A DNA stretch of 9,953 nucleotides from Acidobacteriota bacterium (GTDB lineage Bacteria; Acidobacteriota; Terriglobia; Terriglobales; Acidobacteriaceae): NCBI GenBank assembly GCA_021805955.1, contig JAJZDO010000007.1, positions 1 through 9,953 of the forward strand. Reading direction: 5' to 3'. The position numbers and the translations under genes are program-made. Of the stretch, positions 1 to 6,658 are shown in pieces. Below the pieces are notes generated by a model. The model was not told where the DNA came from, did no database searches, and saw only the letters and a program-made list of their open reading frames with translations. Positions within the stretch are counted from its first letter, which is position 1. Each line of letters starts with the position of its first letter.

Positions 1-101
1 TAAACGAAATGAAAACTGTTTGCGTATTGAAAGACAAGCGCTTCAAATTGCGGTAAGATGAAGTACATCGCAACAGTGCCGCTGTTGAAACTGAATCCTT
101 C
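1..101 (+). promoter_or_regulatory. Leader region upstream of lutA
   Basis: No gene can be supported here. The first three bases are TAA and could be the stop of an upstream gene, but this cannot be shown. Promoter-like boxes are weak: TTGCGT (20-25) and TCAAAT (43-48) are 17 bp apart, and AAGACA (31-36) and TAAGAT (54-59) are also 17 bp apart. Neither pair is close to consensus. The short palindromes AAACTGTTT (13-21) and AAGCGCTT (36-43) are present, but the second also occurs inside the lut coding regions, so it carries little weight. The lut operon promoter may lie here or further upstream. Confidence 0.25.
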
Positions 102-860
102 ATGCGAATCTCTCTGTTCATCGCCTGCTACAACGACACGCTGTTTCCAGAGATAGGCATTGCCGTGGTTCGCGTGCTAGAGCGGCTCGGCCACACGATT
201 GATTTTCCACTCGAACAAACCTGCTGCGGACAAATGCATTACAACACTGGATATCAGCCCGAAGCGCTTCCACTCTTGCGCCGGTTCGTGGAAGTGTTCC
301 GCGACAGTGAGGCGGTCTGCGTCCCGTCCTCTTCCTGTGTAACCATGATGCGAGAGCACTATGAGAAAATTGCGCTTGCCTCCGGCGACAACACGCTTCA
401 ATCGGAAGTGGCAGCACTGCTACCCCGCGTGTACGAGTTCACGGAACTGCTGGTGCATCGCCTAGGCGTCGAAGACGTGGGTGCCGTCTACCCGCACCGC
501 GTCACGTACCACTCCAGCTGCCATTCGCTACGCAACCTGCGCCTTGGCGACGTTCCAATTCGCCTGCTGAGTAACGTGCGCGATATTGAATTGATTCCAA
601 TGGAAGCTGCGGATTTGTGCTGCGGGTTTGGCGGTACGTTCTCTATCAAAAATCCGGATGTTTCGGGAGCAATGCTGGAAGAAAAGTTGCAGTACATCCA
701 GAAAACGCAAGCGGAAGTCTGCACCGCCTGCGATAGCTCCTGCCTGATGCATATTGGCGGAGCGCTGCATCGGCGTCGCGCAAAGATGCGCACCGAGCAC
801 ATCGCAACGATTCTGGCGAGCGAAGTTGCATCCGCTGCTCTACGAAATGGCGGGCGGTAA
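102..860 (+). CDS. lutA: L-lactate oxidation iron-sulfur protein LutA (CCG-domain, YkgE-like)
   Basis: LutA is a subunit of the cytoplasmic LutABC (LldEFG/YkgEFG) complex that oxidises L-lactate to pyruvate. The protein has 252 residues, close to the family's usual 240. Two cysteine-rich CCG domains are visible. The first has C9, C41-C42-G43 and C79. The second has C140, C173-C174-G175 and the pair C207/C210 followed by C214. Such CCG motifs bind iron-sulfur clusters in the heterodisulfide-reductase-like family. ATG at 102 is the first in-frame start and the family N-terminus (short strand, then C9) begins there, although no good ribosome binding site precedes it. The gene overlaps lutB by one base (TAATG), so the two are probably translationally coupled. 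A glycolate oxidase iron-sulfur subunit (GlcF-like) is excluded because lutB and lutC follow directly. Confidence 0.94.
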   Translation: MRISLFIACYNDTLFPEIGIAVVRVLERLGHTIDFPLEQTCCGQMHYNTGYQPEALPLLRRFVEVFRDSEAVCVPSSSCVTMMREHYEKIALASGDNTLQSEVAALLPRVYEFTELLVHRLGVEDVGAVYPHRVTYHSSCHSLRNLRLGDVPIRLLSNVRDIELIPMEAADLCCGFGGTFSIKNPDVSGAMLEEKLQYIQKTQAEVCTACDSSCLMHIGGALHRRRAKMRTEHIATILASEVASAALRNGGR

Positions 861-2341
861 TGGCAACGATTCCAAATGTAGACTTCAAGAAGCGCCGTGC
901 GCCGGACTTTCCCAGCGCAGCGCTGCCATTGCTGCAAGATGCTCAATTGCGCAGCAATGTTCGTCACGCGACCGGCGTGATCCAGGGAAAGCGAGCTCGT
1001 GTTGTCAGTGAAATGCCGGATTGGCAAGCGCTTCGTGACGCCGGCCAGCGTATCCGCGCCCACACCCTCGAGCATCTCGACATCTACCTCGAACAGTTTG
1101 AGCAGCGTTGCATCGCCGCCGGGGGCCACGTGCATTGGGCCCGCGATGCCGCGGAAGCGAATCGAATTGTGCTTCAACTGGCGCAGAATCGGACCGGCAG
1201 GATCATCAAGATCAAAAGCATGACCACCGAGGAAACCGGCCTGAACCGGGCGCTCGAAGCCGCCGGAATCCGCCCAGTGGAAACCGACCTTGCCGAATTG
1301 ATCGTGCAATTAGGTCATGACAAGCCGTCGCATATTGTTGTGCCGGCGCTGCACAAAAATCGCAGCCAGGTGCGCGAGCTTTTCTCCCGAACCATGAACC
1401 TGCCGCAACTCGGTGATCGCCCAGAAGACCTGGCGGAGGCAGCCCGCGTGTATCTGCGGCGGCAATTTCTTTCGACCCCGGTGGCCGTCAGCGGCGCAAA
1501 CTTTCTCATCGCGGAAACCGGCGGCGTTTGCATTGTGGAATCCGAAGGCAACGGACGAATGTGCCTTACGCTGCCGAAAAAGCTGATTTCCATCGCAGGC
1601 ATCGACAAAATCATCCCGCGCTTCCGTGACTTGGAGGTCCTACTGCAGGTGCTGCCCAGGTCTGCAACCGGCGAGCGAATGAATCCATATAACTCCCTGT
1701 GGACAGGGGTACATCCCGGCGATGGTCCGGAGGAATTTCATGTCGTGTTGCTCGATAATCGCCGAACAGAAGTCCTGCGCGATCCGGAAGCACGAGAGAC
1801 CTTGCATTGCATTCGCTGCGGTGCCTGCCAGAATGCTTGCCCTGTCTATCGCCAGACCGGCGGACACGCGTACGGCTCGGTTTATGCTGGTCCGATCGGC
1901 GCCATCTTGACTCCGCAGCTTGCGATGATGGAGCGTGGTCAGTCGCTTCCCTATGCATCGAGTCTCTGCGGCGCTTGCTATGAGGTTTGTCCGGTTAAAA
2001 TCAATATCCCGGAGATCCTGATTCATCTCCGCGGACGGGTCGTCACCGGCAGGCCGAAGGTTCTTCGCGCTTTTCACCCAGAAGCAATCGCCATGCGCGC
2101 CATGCAATGGATGTTCTTGCGCGCAACTCGCTTCAGCATGGCCCAGCGTCTTGGCCGCATTGCGCAACGCCCCTGGATTCGACAAAGCGGCTGGATTGAA
2201 CGTCTCCCGACTGTACTCGGTGGTTGGACGCGTACTCGCGACCTGCGTCCCCTACCCCCACAGAGTTTCCGCGAATGGTTTCAGGCTCGTTCACATGCAT
2301 CGATGCCATCGCAGAATTCATCCGAGGCGCCGCATGACTGA
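860..2341 (+). CDS. lutB: L-lactate oxidation iron-sulfur protein LutB (LUD domain plus two 4Fe-4S motifs)
   Basis: LutB is the large iron-sulfur electron-transfer subunit of the L-lactate oxidising complex. It has 493 residues, against about 475 in Bacillus. The N-terminal two thirds form a LUD (DUF162) domain. Two ferredoxin-like motifs follow: C317-x2-C320-x2-C323-x3-C327-P and C370-x2-C373-x3-C377-P. The C-terminus has the LutB tail signature FREWF, near residues 470-475. This domain order is diagnostic for LutB/YkgF. ATG at 860 overlaps the lutA stop, with a purine-rich GGCGGGCGG just upstream. The 3' end overlaps lutC by 8 bp, so the three subunits are made from one transcript. All eight cluster cysteines are present, and I see no frameshift or truncation. 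Confidence 0.96.
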   Translation: MATIPNVDFKKRRAPDFPSAALPLLQDAQLRSNVRHATGVIQGKRARVVSEMPDWQALRDAGQRIRAHTLEHLDIYLEQFEQRCIAAGGHVHWARDAAEANRIVLQLAQNRTGRIIKIKSMTTEETGLNRALEAAGIRPVETDLAELIVQLGHDKPSHIVVPALHKNRSQVRELFSRTMNLPQLGDRPEDLAEAARVYLRRQFLSTPVAVSGANFLIAETGGVCIVESEGNGRMCLTLPKKLISIAGIDKIIPRFRDLEVLLQVLPRSATGERMNPYNSLWTGVHPGDGPEEFHVVLLDNRRTEVLRDPEARETLHCIRCGACQNACPVYRQTGGHAYGSVYAGPIGAILTPQLAMMERGQSLPYASSLCGACYEVCPVKINIPEILIHLRGRVVTGRPKVLRAFHPEAIAMRAMQWMFLRATRFSMAQRLGRIAQRPWIRQSGWIERLPTVLGGWTRTRDLRPLPPQSFREWFQARSHASMPSQNSSEAPHD

Positions 2342-3014
2342 CATCCTCATCGGCGATCCACTCAGCGCGCGATCGGAAATTCTCGCGCGCATTCGCTCCG
2401 CCAATCGCGGCATTTCCGTTAAAAATCGCAACACGAACGCAACGGAGTCATGGCAGGATATTCCCCGCACCTATCGCCAGTGCGGTACACTCACCGAAGC
2501 CGACCGCGTCCAACTCCTCGCCGAACGATTGATCGAGTATGGCGCAGGCGTGTATCGCTGCCAGTCAGCTCAGGTAGCTGACAATATCGCGGAAATCTTG
2601 CGATGTCGCTTGAAGCGGAAAATCCTGCTGTCCTCCGATGTCGATCCCGATTGGCTGCCACAGAATGGTCCGGCATTTATCCACGGCAATGCGCTCTCCT
2701 ACCCCGAGATTGAGGCCTGCGAGGGCGTATTGACAGGCTGCACGGTTGCCATCGCTGTGACAGGAACGCTGGCCCTGTGTCATACTTCCGCAGGAAGCAG
2801 CCGTGTTCTTACGCTGCTTCCCGACTATCATCTCTGTGTTGTCCAGGCCGCAGCCATCGTGGAAACTGTGCCGGAGGGATTTCGTGCGCTGGAACCGCAT
2901 CGACTGCAACCCATCACGCTGATCTCCGGTCCATCTGCCACCGCAGATATCGAGATGACGCGAATTCAGGGAGTGCATGGGCCACGGGTACTGGATTGCC
3001 TGATCGTCGTTTGA
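2334..3014 (+). CDS. lutC: L-lactate oxidation protein LutC (LUD domain)
   Basis: LutC is the third subunit of the L-lactate oxidation complex, a stand-alone LUD-domain protein without cysteine clusters. It has 226 residues, against about 240 in Bacillus. The family hallmarks are visible: a helical N-terminus (SARSEILARIRSA), a central GTLAL segment followed by LLPDYH, and the C-terminal QGVHGPRVLD typical of LUD proteins. The reading frame is open further upstream, to an ATG at 2151, but that start would overlap lutB by about 190 bp and add unrelated residues. ATG at 2334 has a GAGG ribosome binding site at 2324-2327 with a 6-nt gap, and it gives the normal family N-terminus. It is the last gene of the lut operon, with 79 bp separating it from the regulator. 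Confidence 0.94.
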   Translation: MTDILIGDPLSARSEILARIRSANRGISVKNRNTNATESWQDIPRTYRQCGTLTEADRVQLLAERLIEYGAGVYRCQSAQVADNIAEILRCRLKRKILLSSDVDPDWLPQNGPAFIHGNALSYPEIEACEGVLTGCTVAIAVTGTLALCHTSAGSSRVLTLLPDYHLCVVQAAAIVETVPEGFRALEPHRLQPITLISGPSATADIEMTRIQGVHGPRVLDCLIVV

Positions 3015-3041
3015 GGCGTTCCGTGAAAGGGATCTCAGTAG

Positions 3042-3058
3042 CATTTTTTCCAAAAATG
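3042..3058. promoter_or_regulatory. Perfect AT-rich inverted repeat between lutC and the regulator
   Basis: CATTTTT (3042-3048) and AAAAATG (3052-3058) are perfect 7-bp inverted arms around the triplet TCC. Two readings are possible. It could be an operator for the downstream regulator, that is, autoregulation. It could also be a weak factor-independent terminator for the lut operon, since the right arm is followed at once by TTTTTGTTT. An AT-only stem is poor for termination, so I favour the operator reading, without certainty. Confidence 0.4.
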
Positions 3059-3075
3059 TTTTTGTTTGCAAGTCG

Positions 3076-3086
3076 GAAAATTTTTC
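3076..3086. promoter_or_regulatory. Second AT-rich palindrome just upstream of the regulator
   Basis: GAAAA-T-TTTTC is an 11-bp odd palindrome, flanked by TGCA at 3068-3071 and 3087-3090. It lies 8 bp before the first possible start codon of the regulator and about 18 bp after the neighbouring palindrome (3042-3058). Two close palindromes directly upstream of a regulator gene are a usual place for autoregulatory sites. A chance origin is possible because the gap is AT-rich. Confidence 0.3.
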
Positions 3087-3090
3087 TGCA

Positions 3091-3097
3091 TAGGTGA
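3091..3097 (+). promoter_or_regulatory. Ribosome binding site that may shift the regulator start to TTG 3103
   Basis: TAGGTGA matches part of the ideal Shine-Dalgarno sequence (AAGGAGGTGA) and lies 5 nt before an in-frame TTG at 3103. The first open codon, GTG 3094, is inside this site and has no comparable site upstream. TTG 3103 is therefore a serious alternative start, giving a protein three residues shorter. Confidence 0.4.
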
Positions 3098-4191
3098 CAC
3101 CGTTGGCAAAGGCATCTCCCAAGCGGCTCTATCTTATTCCGGTCCTATCCAAGGCGCTCGACGTGTTGGAAATCCTGCAGCGAGAGAGCAAGCCGATGTC
3201 GCTGGAGACGATACATCGGCAGACTCGAATCTCCAAGACCACCGTATATCGCATCCTGAAAACTTTGACGCATCGGGGATATATCGCGCAGTCGCGAGAC
3301 GGTCTGTATCTCCCAATCAGCAGCCCCAGGAAGAAAGTGTTCGGCTTCGGATGCCAATCGGCAGAGATGCCTTTCTCTGAGGCAGTCACAAAGAGCTTGC
3401 AATCTGCCGCCGCCGATACCGGCATCAATTTGCTGGTGCTAGACAACCAATATCATCCCACTGTCGCCGTACGTAACGCAGACGACTTCGTGCGCGAGGG
3501 GGTCGATCTCGTGATTGAATTTCAGGTGGACCAGGATGTGGCGGCCATCATTGGCGACAAGATTGCCGGTGCCGGTATCCCGCTGATCGCCGTCGACATT
3601 CCTCATCCCCACGCCGTCTTTTTTGGGGTGGATAATTTTCGCGTCGGTTTCGAAGCTGGACAACTGCTCGCCAGGCACGCCCAGGGAAACTGGACGGGAA
3701 AGCCAAGCTGGGTACTCGGCCTCGATCTTGCGGAGGCAGGCCCGCTGGTACAGAGCCGCATTACAGGGGCGTTTGAAGGCGTGCGCTCGCTCCTCCCGGA
3801 CATTCCCGTTGAGTCCTTCGTTCGCATGGATGGCCGTGGATTGCGGAATGTTAGCCACCATTTGGTTCTCGACTTTCTGCATCGTCACCCCAAAGACAGA
3901 GGCATTCTGATTGCTGCCGCAACCGATACCAGCGCATTGGGAGCGGTGCAGGCAGCACGAGAGCTTAAGCGCGAGCGTCACATCGCGATTGTTGGACAGG
4001 ACTGCATTGAGGAGGCGCTGAAGGAAATCGTTTCTCCTCATAGCTCACTGATTGGCTCCGTCTCGCACGAGGCTCACACCTATGGCGCGAGACTTATCCA
4101 ACTGGGACTTTCCATGCTTGCCGGGCAGAATGTCCCGCCGTACAACTATGTAGAACACAAAGTCGTCGAACGGCAGGGGCCGCTGCTATAA
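3094..4191 (+). CDS. Sugar-responsive transcriptional regulator: IclR-type HTH fused to a LacI/periplasmic-binding-type sensor
   Basis: A probable local transcriptional regulator of 365 residues. Residues about 16-75 look like an IclR-type winged helix-turn-helix: SKALDVLE, then a second and recognition helix around ISKTTVYRILKTL (46-58), then a wing ending near GLYL. From about residue 94 onward the protein resembles a type 1 periplasmic-binding-protein/LacI sensor, with GVDNFRVGFEAG at 178-189, AAATDTSALGAVQAA, and IVGQDC near the C-terminus. This sensor normally binds sugars. It has no signal peptide, so it acts in the cytoplasm and is not a transporter component. A normal IclR protein carries a GAF-like sensor instead, and a normal LacI protein a different HTH. 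An in-frame TAG at 3091-3093 bounds the frame, so the start is GTG 3094 or TTG 3103. Its place between the lut and rha operons suggests it senses L-rhamnose or an intermediate; this is inference. Confidence 0.86.
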   Translation: MTPLAKASPKRLYLIPVLSKALDVLEILQRESKPMSLETIHRQTRISKTTVYRILKTLTHRGYIAQSRDGLYLPISSPRKKVFGFGCQSAEMPFSEAVTKSLQSAAADTGINLLVLDNQYHPTVAVRNADDFVREGVDLVIEFQVDQDVAAIIGDKIAGAGIPLIAVDIPHPHAVFFGVDNFRVGFEAGQLLARHAQGNWTGKPSWVLGLDLAEAGPLVQSRITGAFEGVRSLLPDIPVESFVRMDGRGLRNVSHHLVLDFLHRHPKDRGILIAAATDTSALGAVQAARELKRERHIAIVGQDCIEEALKEIVSPHSSLIGSVSHEAHTYGARLIQLGLSMLAGQNVPPYNYVEHKVVERQGPLL

Positions 4192-4221
4192 CCAGCAAAA
4201 CAAGGGCGATGGCAACCGAAG

Positions 4222-4237
4222 GTTTCGCATCTGAAAC
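4222..4237. promoter_or_regulatory. Inverted repeat GTTTC-N6-GAAAC upstream of the rha promoter
   Basis: GTTTC (4222-4226) and GAAAC (4233-4237) are perfect 5-bp arms with a 6-bp spacer, the geometry of a dimeric regulator site. It ends 13 bp before a perfect TATAAT and therefore covers the place where the -35 box should be. It is a candidate operator for the regulator encoded just upstream; the assignment is inferred. Confidence 0.4.
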
Positions 4238-4256
4238 AGTTGCTCTATTGTATAAT
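4228..4256 (+). promoter_or_regulatory. Candidate rha operon promoter (TATAAT at 4251-4256)
   Basis: A perfect -10 hexamer TATAAT lies at 4251-4256, and the predicted transcript start is near 4263. The hexamer 17 bp upstream (CATCTG, 4228-4233) is a poor -35 box, which would fit a promoter that needs an activator. The surrounding 256-bp region between regulator and rhaEW has no supported gene. Transcription from here would give a leader of about 185 nt before the aldolase gene. Confidence 0.5.
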
Positions 4257-4268
4257 AGTAAGTATTAT
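4252..4268. promoter_or_regulatory. Inverted repeat ATAATA-N5-TATTAT over the -10 and start site
   Basis: ATAATA (4252-4257) and TATTAT (4263-4268) are perfect 6-bp arms around GTAAG. A second, overlapping dyad CTATT-N4-AATAG occupies 4245-4258. Both overlap the -10 box, and the first also covers the predicted start site, where a bound repressor would block RNA polymerase. AT-rich sequence produces such dyads fairly often, so this is only a candidate operator. Confidence 0.35.
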
Positions 4269-4308
4269 GACGAATTGAAGCTAAATCCGAGCGGACATTC
4301 TGTAAATG

Positions 4309-4338
4309 CCGGAAGTCAGATGTACGTTGTCTTTCCGG
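4309..4338 (+). other. Predicted hairpin in the rha mRNA leader
   Basis: CCGGAA (4309-4314) pairs with TTCCGG (4333-4338). After a 3-nt bulge, AGA (4318-4320) pairs with TCT (4330-4332), leaving a 9-nt loop. It is a stable-looking stem in the non-coding leader of the rha operon. No U-run follows, so it is not a standard terminator. Its role is unknown. Confidence 0.3.
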
Positions 4339-4399
4339 GATGCGGGCTTGCTTAAAACGTCTGGCAGTTTGGCAAATCCATTTTCATTCGTACCGGACC

Positions 4400-4446
4400 A
4401 GGAGAAAACAAGAGCGACCCTCCTCGTCTGTAACCGTAGGAAGGGG
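4400..4446 (+). promoter_or_regulatory. Possible Shine-Dalgarno sequestering element before rhaEW
   Basis: The ribosome binding site AGGAAGGGG (4438-4446) sits 1-6 nt before the ATG at 4448. CCCTCCT (4418-4424) can pair with AGGA plus GGG (4438-4441, 4443-4445) in a 7-bp stem with a single bulged A. The same CTCCT (4420-4424) can instead pair with AGGAG at 4400-4404. The two pairings exclude each other, as in translational switches. The structure is deduced by eye, and purine/pyrimidine tracts pair easily by chance. Confidence 0.3.
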
Positions 4447-4447
4447 C

Positions 4448-6658
4448 ATGATGCAGAATTGTTACCTGGAAAATCGCTGGGACAAGAATCTTGCCGCATC
4501 GTTGACCGAACCTGAACTCCTCCGCTATCGCTCCAACCTGCTTGGCTCCGATCTGCGCATCACAAATTATGGCGGCGGAAACACCAGTGCCAAAGCGATC
4601 GACCCCGACCCTCTGAGTGGAAATCCAACGCAAGTGCTCTGGGTCAAGGGCAGCGGCGGAGATCTCGGCACCATTTCGACCAGTGGATTCGCCACTCTCT
4701 ACCTCGAAAAATTTTGCGATCTTGCCAAAATCTATCGTGGCGTCGCGCATGAAGATGACATGGTTGCCTTGTATCCGATGTGCGCGTTTGGCCAGAACGC
4801 TGTAGCCGCGTCAATCGACACACCACTGCACGCTTTCCTTCCTGCCCTGCATGTTGACCATTTGCATCCCGACTGGGGAATCGCCCTCGCGGCTGCCGCG
4901 AATGGCAAAGTTCGAATGCAGGAATTCAATCGCCGATTCAACCGTCACCTGGTTTGGCTCCCTTGGCAAAGGCCAGGATTTGAGCTGGGCTTGATGCTCA
5001 AGCGCGCCGTTGAAGCAAACCCGAAATGCGATGGCATCGTGCTCGGTGGCCACGGATTGTTTTCCTGGGGAGAAACTTCGGAGTCCTGCTATCTGAATAC
5101 CCTTGAACTCATCGATCAACTCGGTCAGTTCGTGCAGGAGCATGTCGACGCGCTGGGCGACAAAATTTTCGGCGGCGCGCGCTATTCCACGCGAGAAGAC
5201 CATGACACCCTTGCGGTCGATCTGCTTCCCTTCCTGCGCGGCCGGCTCTCAACAACTCTGCGCGTCATCGGCAACTATTCGGCTCTGCCCGAAGTACTGC
5301 GATTTGTAAACTCAATGGAAGCAGAGACGCTGGCCCGACTGGGCACCAGTTGCCCTGATCATTTCATTCGCACCAAAGTTCGGCCCCTATTTGTCCCCTG
5401 GGATCCGTCGCAGGACTTGCCGCAATTGCGTGCCGCTTTCGACACCGCGCTGGAGCAATATCGTCGCGAGTATGCCGACTACTATCAAGCTCATGCACTT
5501 GCGGACTCTCCGTCCATGCGCCCCGCCGATCCGGCGGTGGTACTCATCCCCGGTGTCGGCATGTTCAGTTTTGCCAAGAGCCGAACCGAAGCGCGTCTTG
5601 CCTCCGAGTTCTACGTCAATGCCATCCATGTGATGGAAGGTGCTTCCGCGCTCGCCGATTCAAACGCGAGCGAGAAGAATCCGGCCGAATATCCCCAGGC
5701 TGGTTCCGCCGCTCCATCGTCGGCATTTCAGTCTCATTCCAACTACGTCGCACTGCCCATTGGGGAGGCGTTCCGAATCGAGTACTGGGCGCTGGAAGAA
5801 GCGAAGATTCGCCGCCAGCCGCCGGAGAAACCGCTCAGTCGCCGCGTGGCCCTGGTCGTCGGTGGCGGCAGCGGCATCGGCCGCGAGGTCGCGCTGTTGG
5901 CGGGTGCCGGAGGCGCCATTGTCGCCGTTGCGGACCGCAACGTTCCCACAGCCGAGTCGGTCGCCGCAGAGCTTCGCAAACTCTATGGCCTCGATTGCGC
6001 GCACGCAATCGAGATCGACATCACACAGGAAAAATCCATCCAGGCCGCTCTTCGGTCGACGATCTCGCTCTGCGGAGGCCTCGACCTGCTGATCAACACG
6101 GCAGCTCTTTTTCCCGCATCTCCGGACAACACGACATCTCCGGCGCAATGGGGAAAGACTCTCGAGATCAACGTGACCGCCAATTATTTTCTCGCCGAGC
6201 AGGCAGCGCGCATCTTTCGCGAACAGGGCCTGGATGCAAGCATCGTGCTCACCAGTTCCGCCAATGCGGTGGTTCCGAAGCGCGGCAGCGAAGCGTATGA
6301 CGTCAGCAAAGCAGCCGTCAGTCATTTGGTTCGTGAGCTAGCCGTTTCACTGGCGCCGCTGGTTCGCGTAAATGGCATCAGTCCGGCTACAGTCATTCGT
6401 GGCTCAACGATGTTTCCGCGTGAGCGCGTCATCGCATCGCTGAAGAAGTACGACATCAGGTTCGATCCCGCAGCGAGCGACGATGACCTCCGTAATCTGT
6501 TGGCGGAGTTTTATGCGCAGCGCACTCTGACGCACCAGCCAATCGATCCTGTCGACTGCGCCCGCGCGATTTTGTTCCTTGCCAGCCCGGAGGCACGCTG
6601 CACCACAGGCCACATTCTTCCTGTCGACGGTGGACTCACTGAGGCTTTTCTGCGGTGA
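4448..6658 (+). CDS. rhaEW: Bifunctional rhamnulose-1-phosphate aldolase / L-lactaldehyde (short-chain) dehydrogenase
   Basis: A cytoplasmic fusion enzyme of 736 residues. The N-terminal half (about 20-250) is a class II aldolase splitting L-rhamnulose-1-phosphate into DHAP and L-lactaldehyde. Likely zinc ligands are the HxH at H138/H140 and H202 in the GHGLFSWG motif. From about residue 465 follows a short-chain dehydrogenase: nucleotide loop G472-GGSGI-G478, D496 at the end of the second strand (favours NAD over NADP), N550-TAA, and the catalytic set S604, Y617, K621. Fusions of this architecture are known as RhaEW or RhaD-ADH. The dehydrogenase half is credited with oxidising lactaldehyde to lactate, although reduction to propanediol cannot be excluded from sequence. 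The frame is open to an ATG at 4340, but those 36 residues are basic and unlike the family. ATG 4448 (or 4451) follows a strong AGGAAGGGG site. The end overlaps rhaB by 4 bp. Confidence 0.94.
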   Translation: MMQNCYLENRWDKNLAASLTEPELLRYRSNLLGSDLRITNYGGGNTSAKAIDPDPLSGNPTQVLWVKGSGGDLGTISTSGFATLYLEKFCDLAKIYRGVAHEDDMVALYPMCAFGQNAVAASIDTPLHAFLPALHVDHLHPDWGIALAAAANGKVRMQEFNRRFNRHLVWLPWQRPGFELGLMLKRAVEANPKCDGIVLGGHGLFSWGETSESCYLNTLELIDQLGQFVQEHVDALGDKIFGGARYSTREDHDTLAVDLLPFLRGRLSTTLRVIGNYSALPEVLRFVNSMEAETLARLGTSCPDHFIRTKVRPLFVPWDPSQDLPQLRAAFDTALEQYRREYADYYQAHALADSPSMRPADPAVVLIPGVGMFSFAKSRTEARLASEFYVNAIHVMEGASALADSNASEKNPAEYPQAGSAAPSSAFQSHSNYVALPIGEAFRIEYWALEEAKIRRQPPEKPLSRRVALVVGGGSGIGREVALLAGAGGAIVAVADRNVPTAESVAAELRKLYGLDCAHAIEIDITQEKSIQAALRSTISLCGGLDLLINTAALFPASPDNTTSPAQWGKTLEINVTANYFLAEQAARIFREQGLDASIVLTSSANAVVPKRGSEAYDVSKAAVSHLVRELAVSLAPLVRVNGISPATVIRGSTMFPRERVIASLKKYDIRFDPAASDDDLRNLLAEFYAQRTLTHQPIDPVDCARAILFLASPEARCTTGHILPVDGGLTEAFLR

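Noticed and set aside
36..43. Palindrome AAGCGCTT before lutA, resembling a LacI-family operator core
   Set aside because: The same 8-mer occurs inside lutA (262-269) and inside lutB (1026-1033), where it is plain coding sequence, and the local regulator does not carry a LacI-type HTH.
58..156. A 32-codon reading frame starting at ATG 58 and overlapping the start of lutA
   Set aside because: It has no convincing ribosome site and no recognisable peptide, and most of it lies inside lutA in another frame; it looks accidental.
488..1309. Long open frames on the reverse strand, such as this one across lutA and lutB
   Set aside because: They lie opposite strongly supported genes with conserved cysteine motifs, show no recognisable domain and are typical shadows in GC-rich DNA.
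2151..2333. In-frame N-terminal extension of lutC from ATG 2151
   Set aside because: It would overlap lutB by about 190 bp and its residues do not fit the LUD family; ATG 2334 has a good ribosome site and the expected N-terminus.
4271..4281. A TTGAAGC word shared, in the opposite orientation, with the region before lutA (40-50), as a common operator for both operons
   Set aside because: It matches at only 9 of 11 positions and has no dyad symmetry, so it is within chance expectation for two non-coding regions of this size.
4340..4447. In-frame upstream extension of rhaEW from ATG 4340
   Set aside because: The 36 added residues are basic and unlike the aldolase family, and the strong AGGAAGGGG site points to ATG 4448.
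4306..4515. A 69-codon frame in the rha leader that runs past the rhaEW start
   Set aside because: It has no ribosome site or homology that I can see, and its 3' part is an alternate frame of rhaEW. A regulatory leader peptide cannot be excluded but is not supported.
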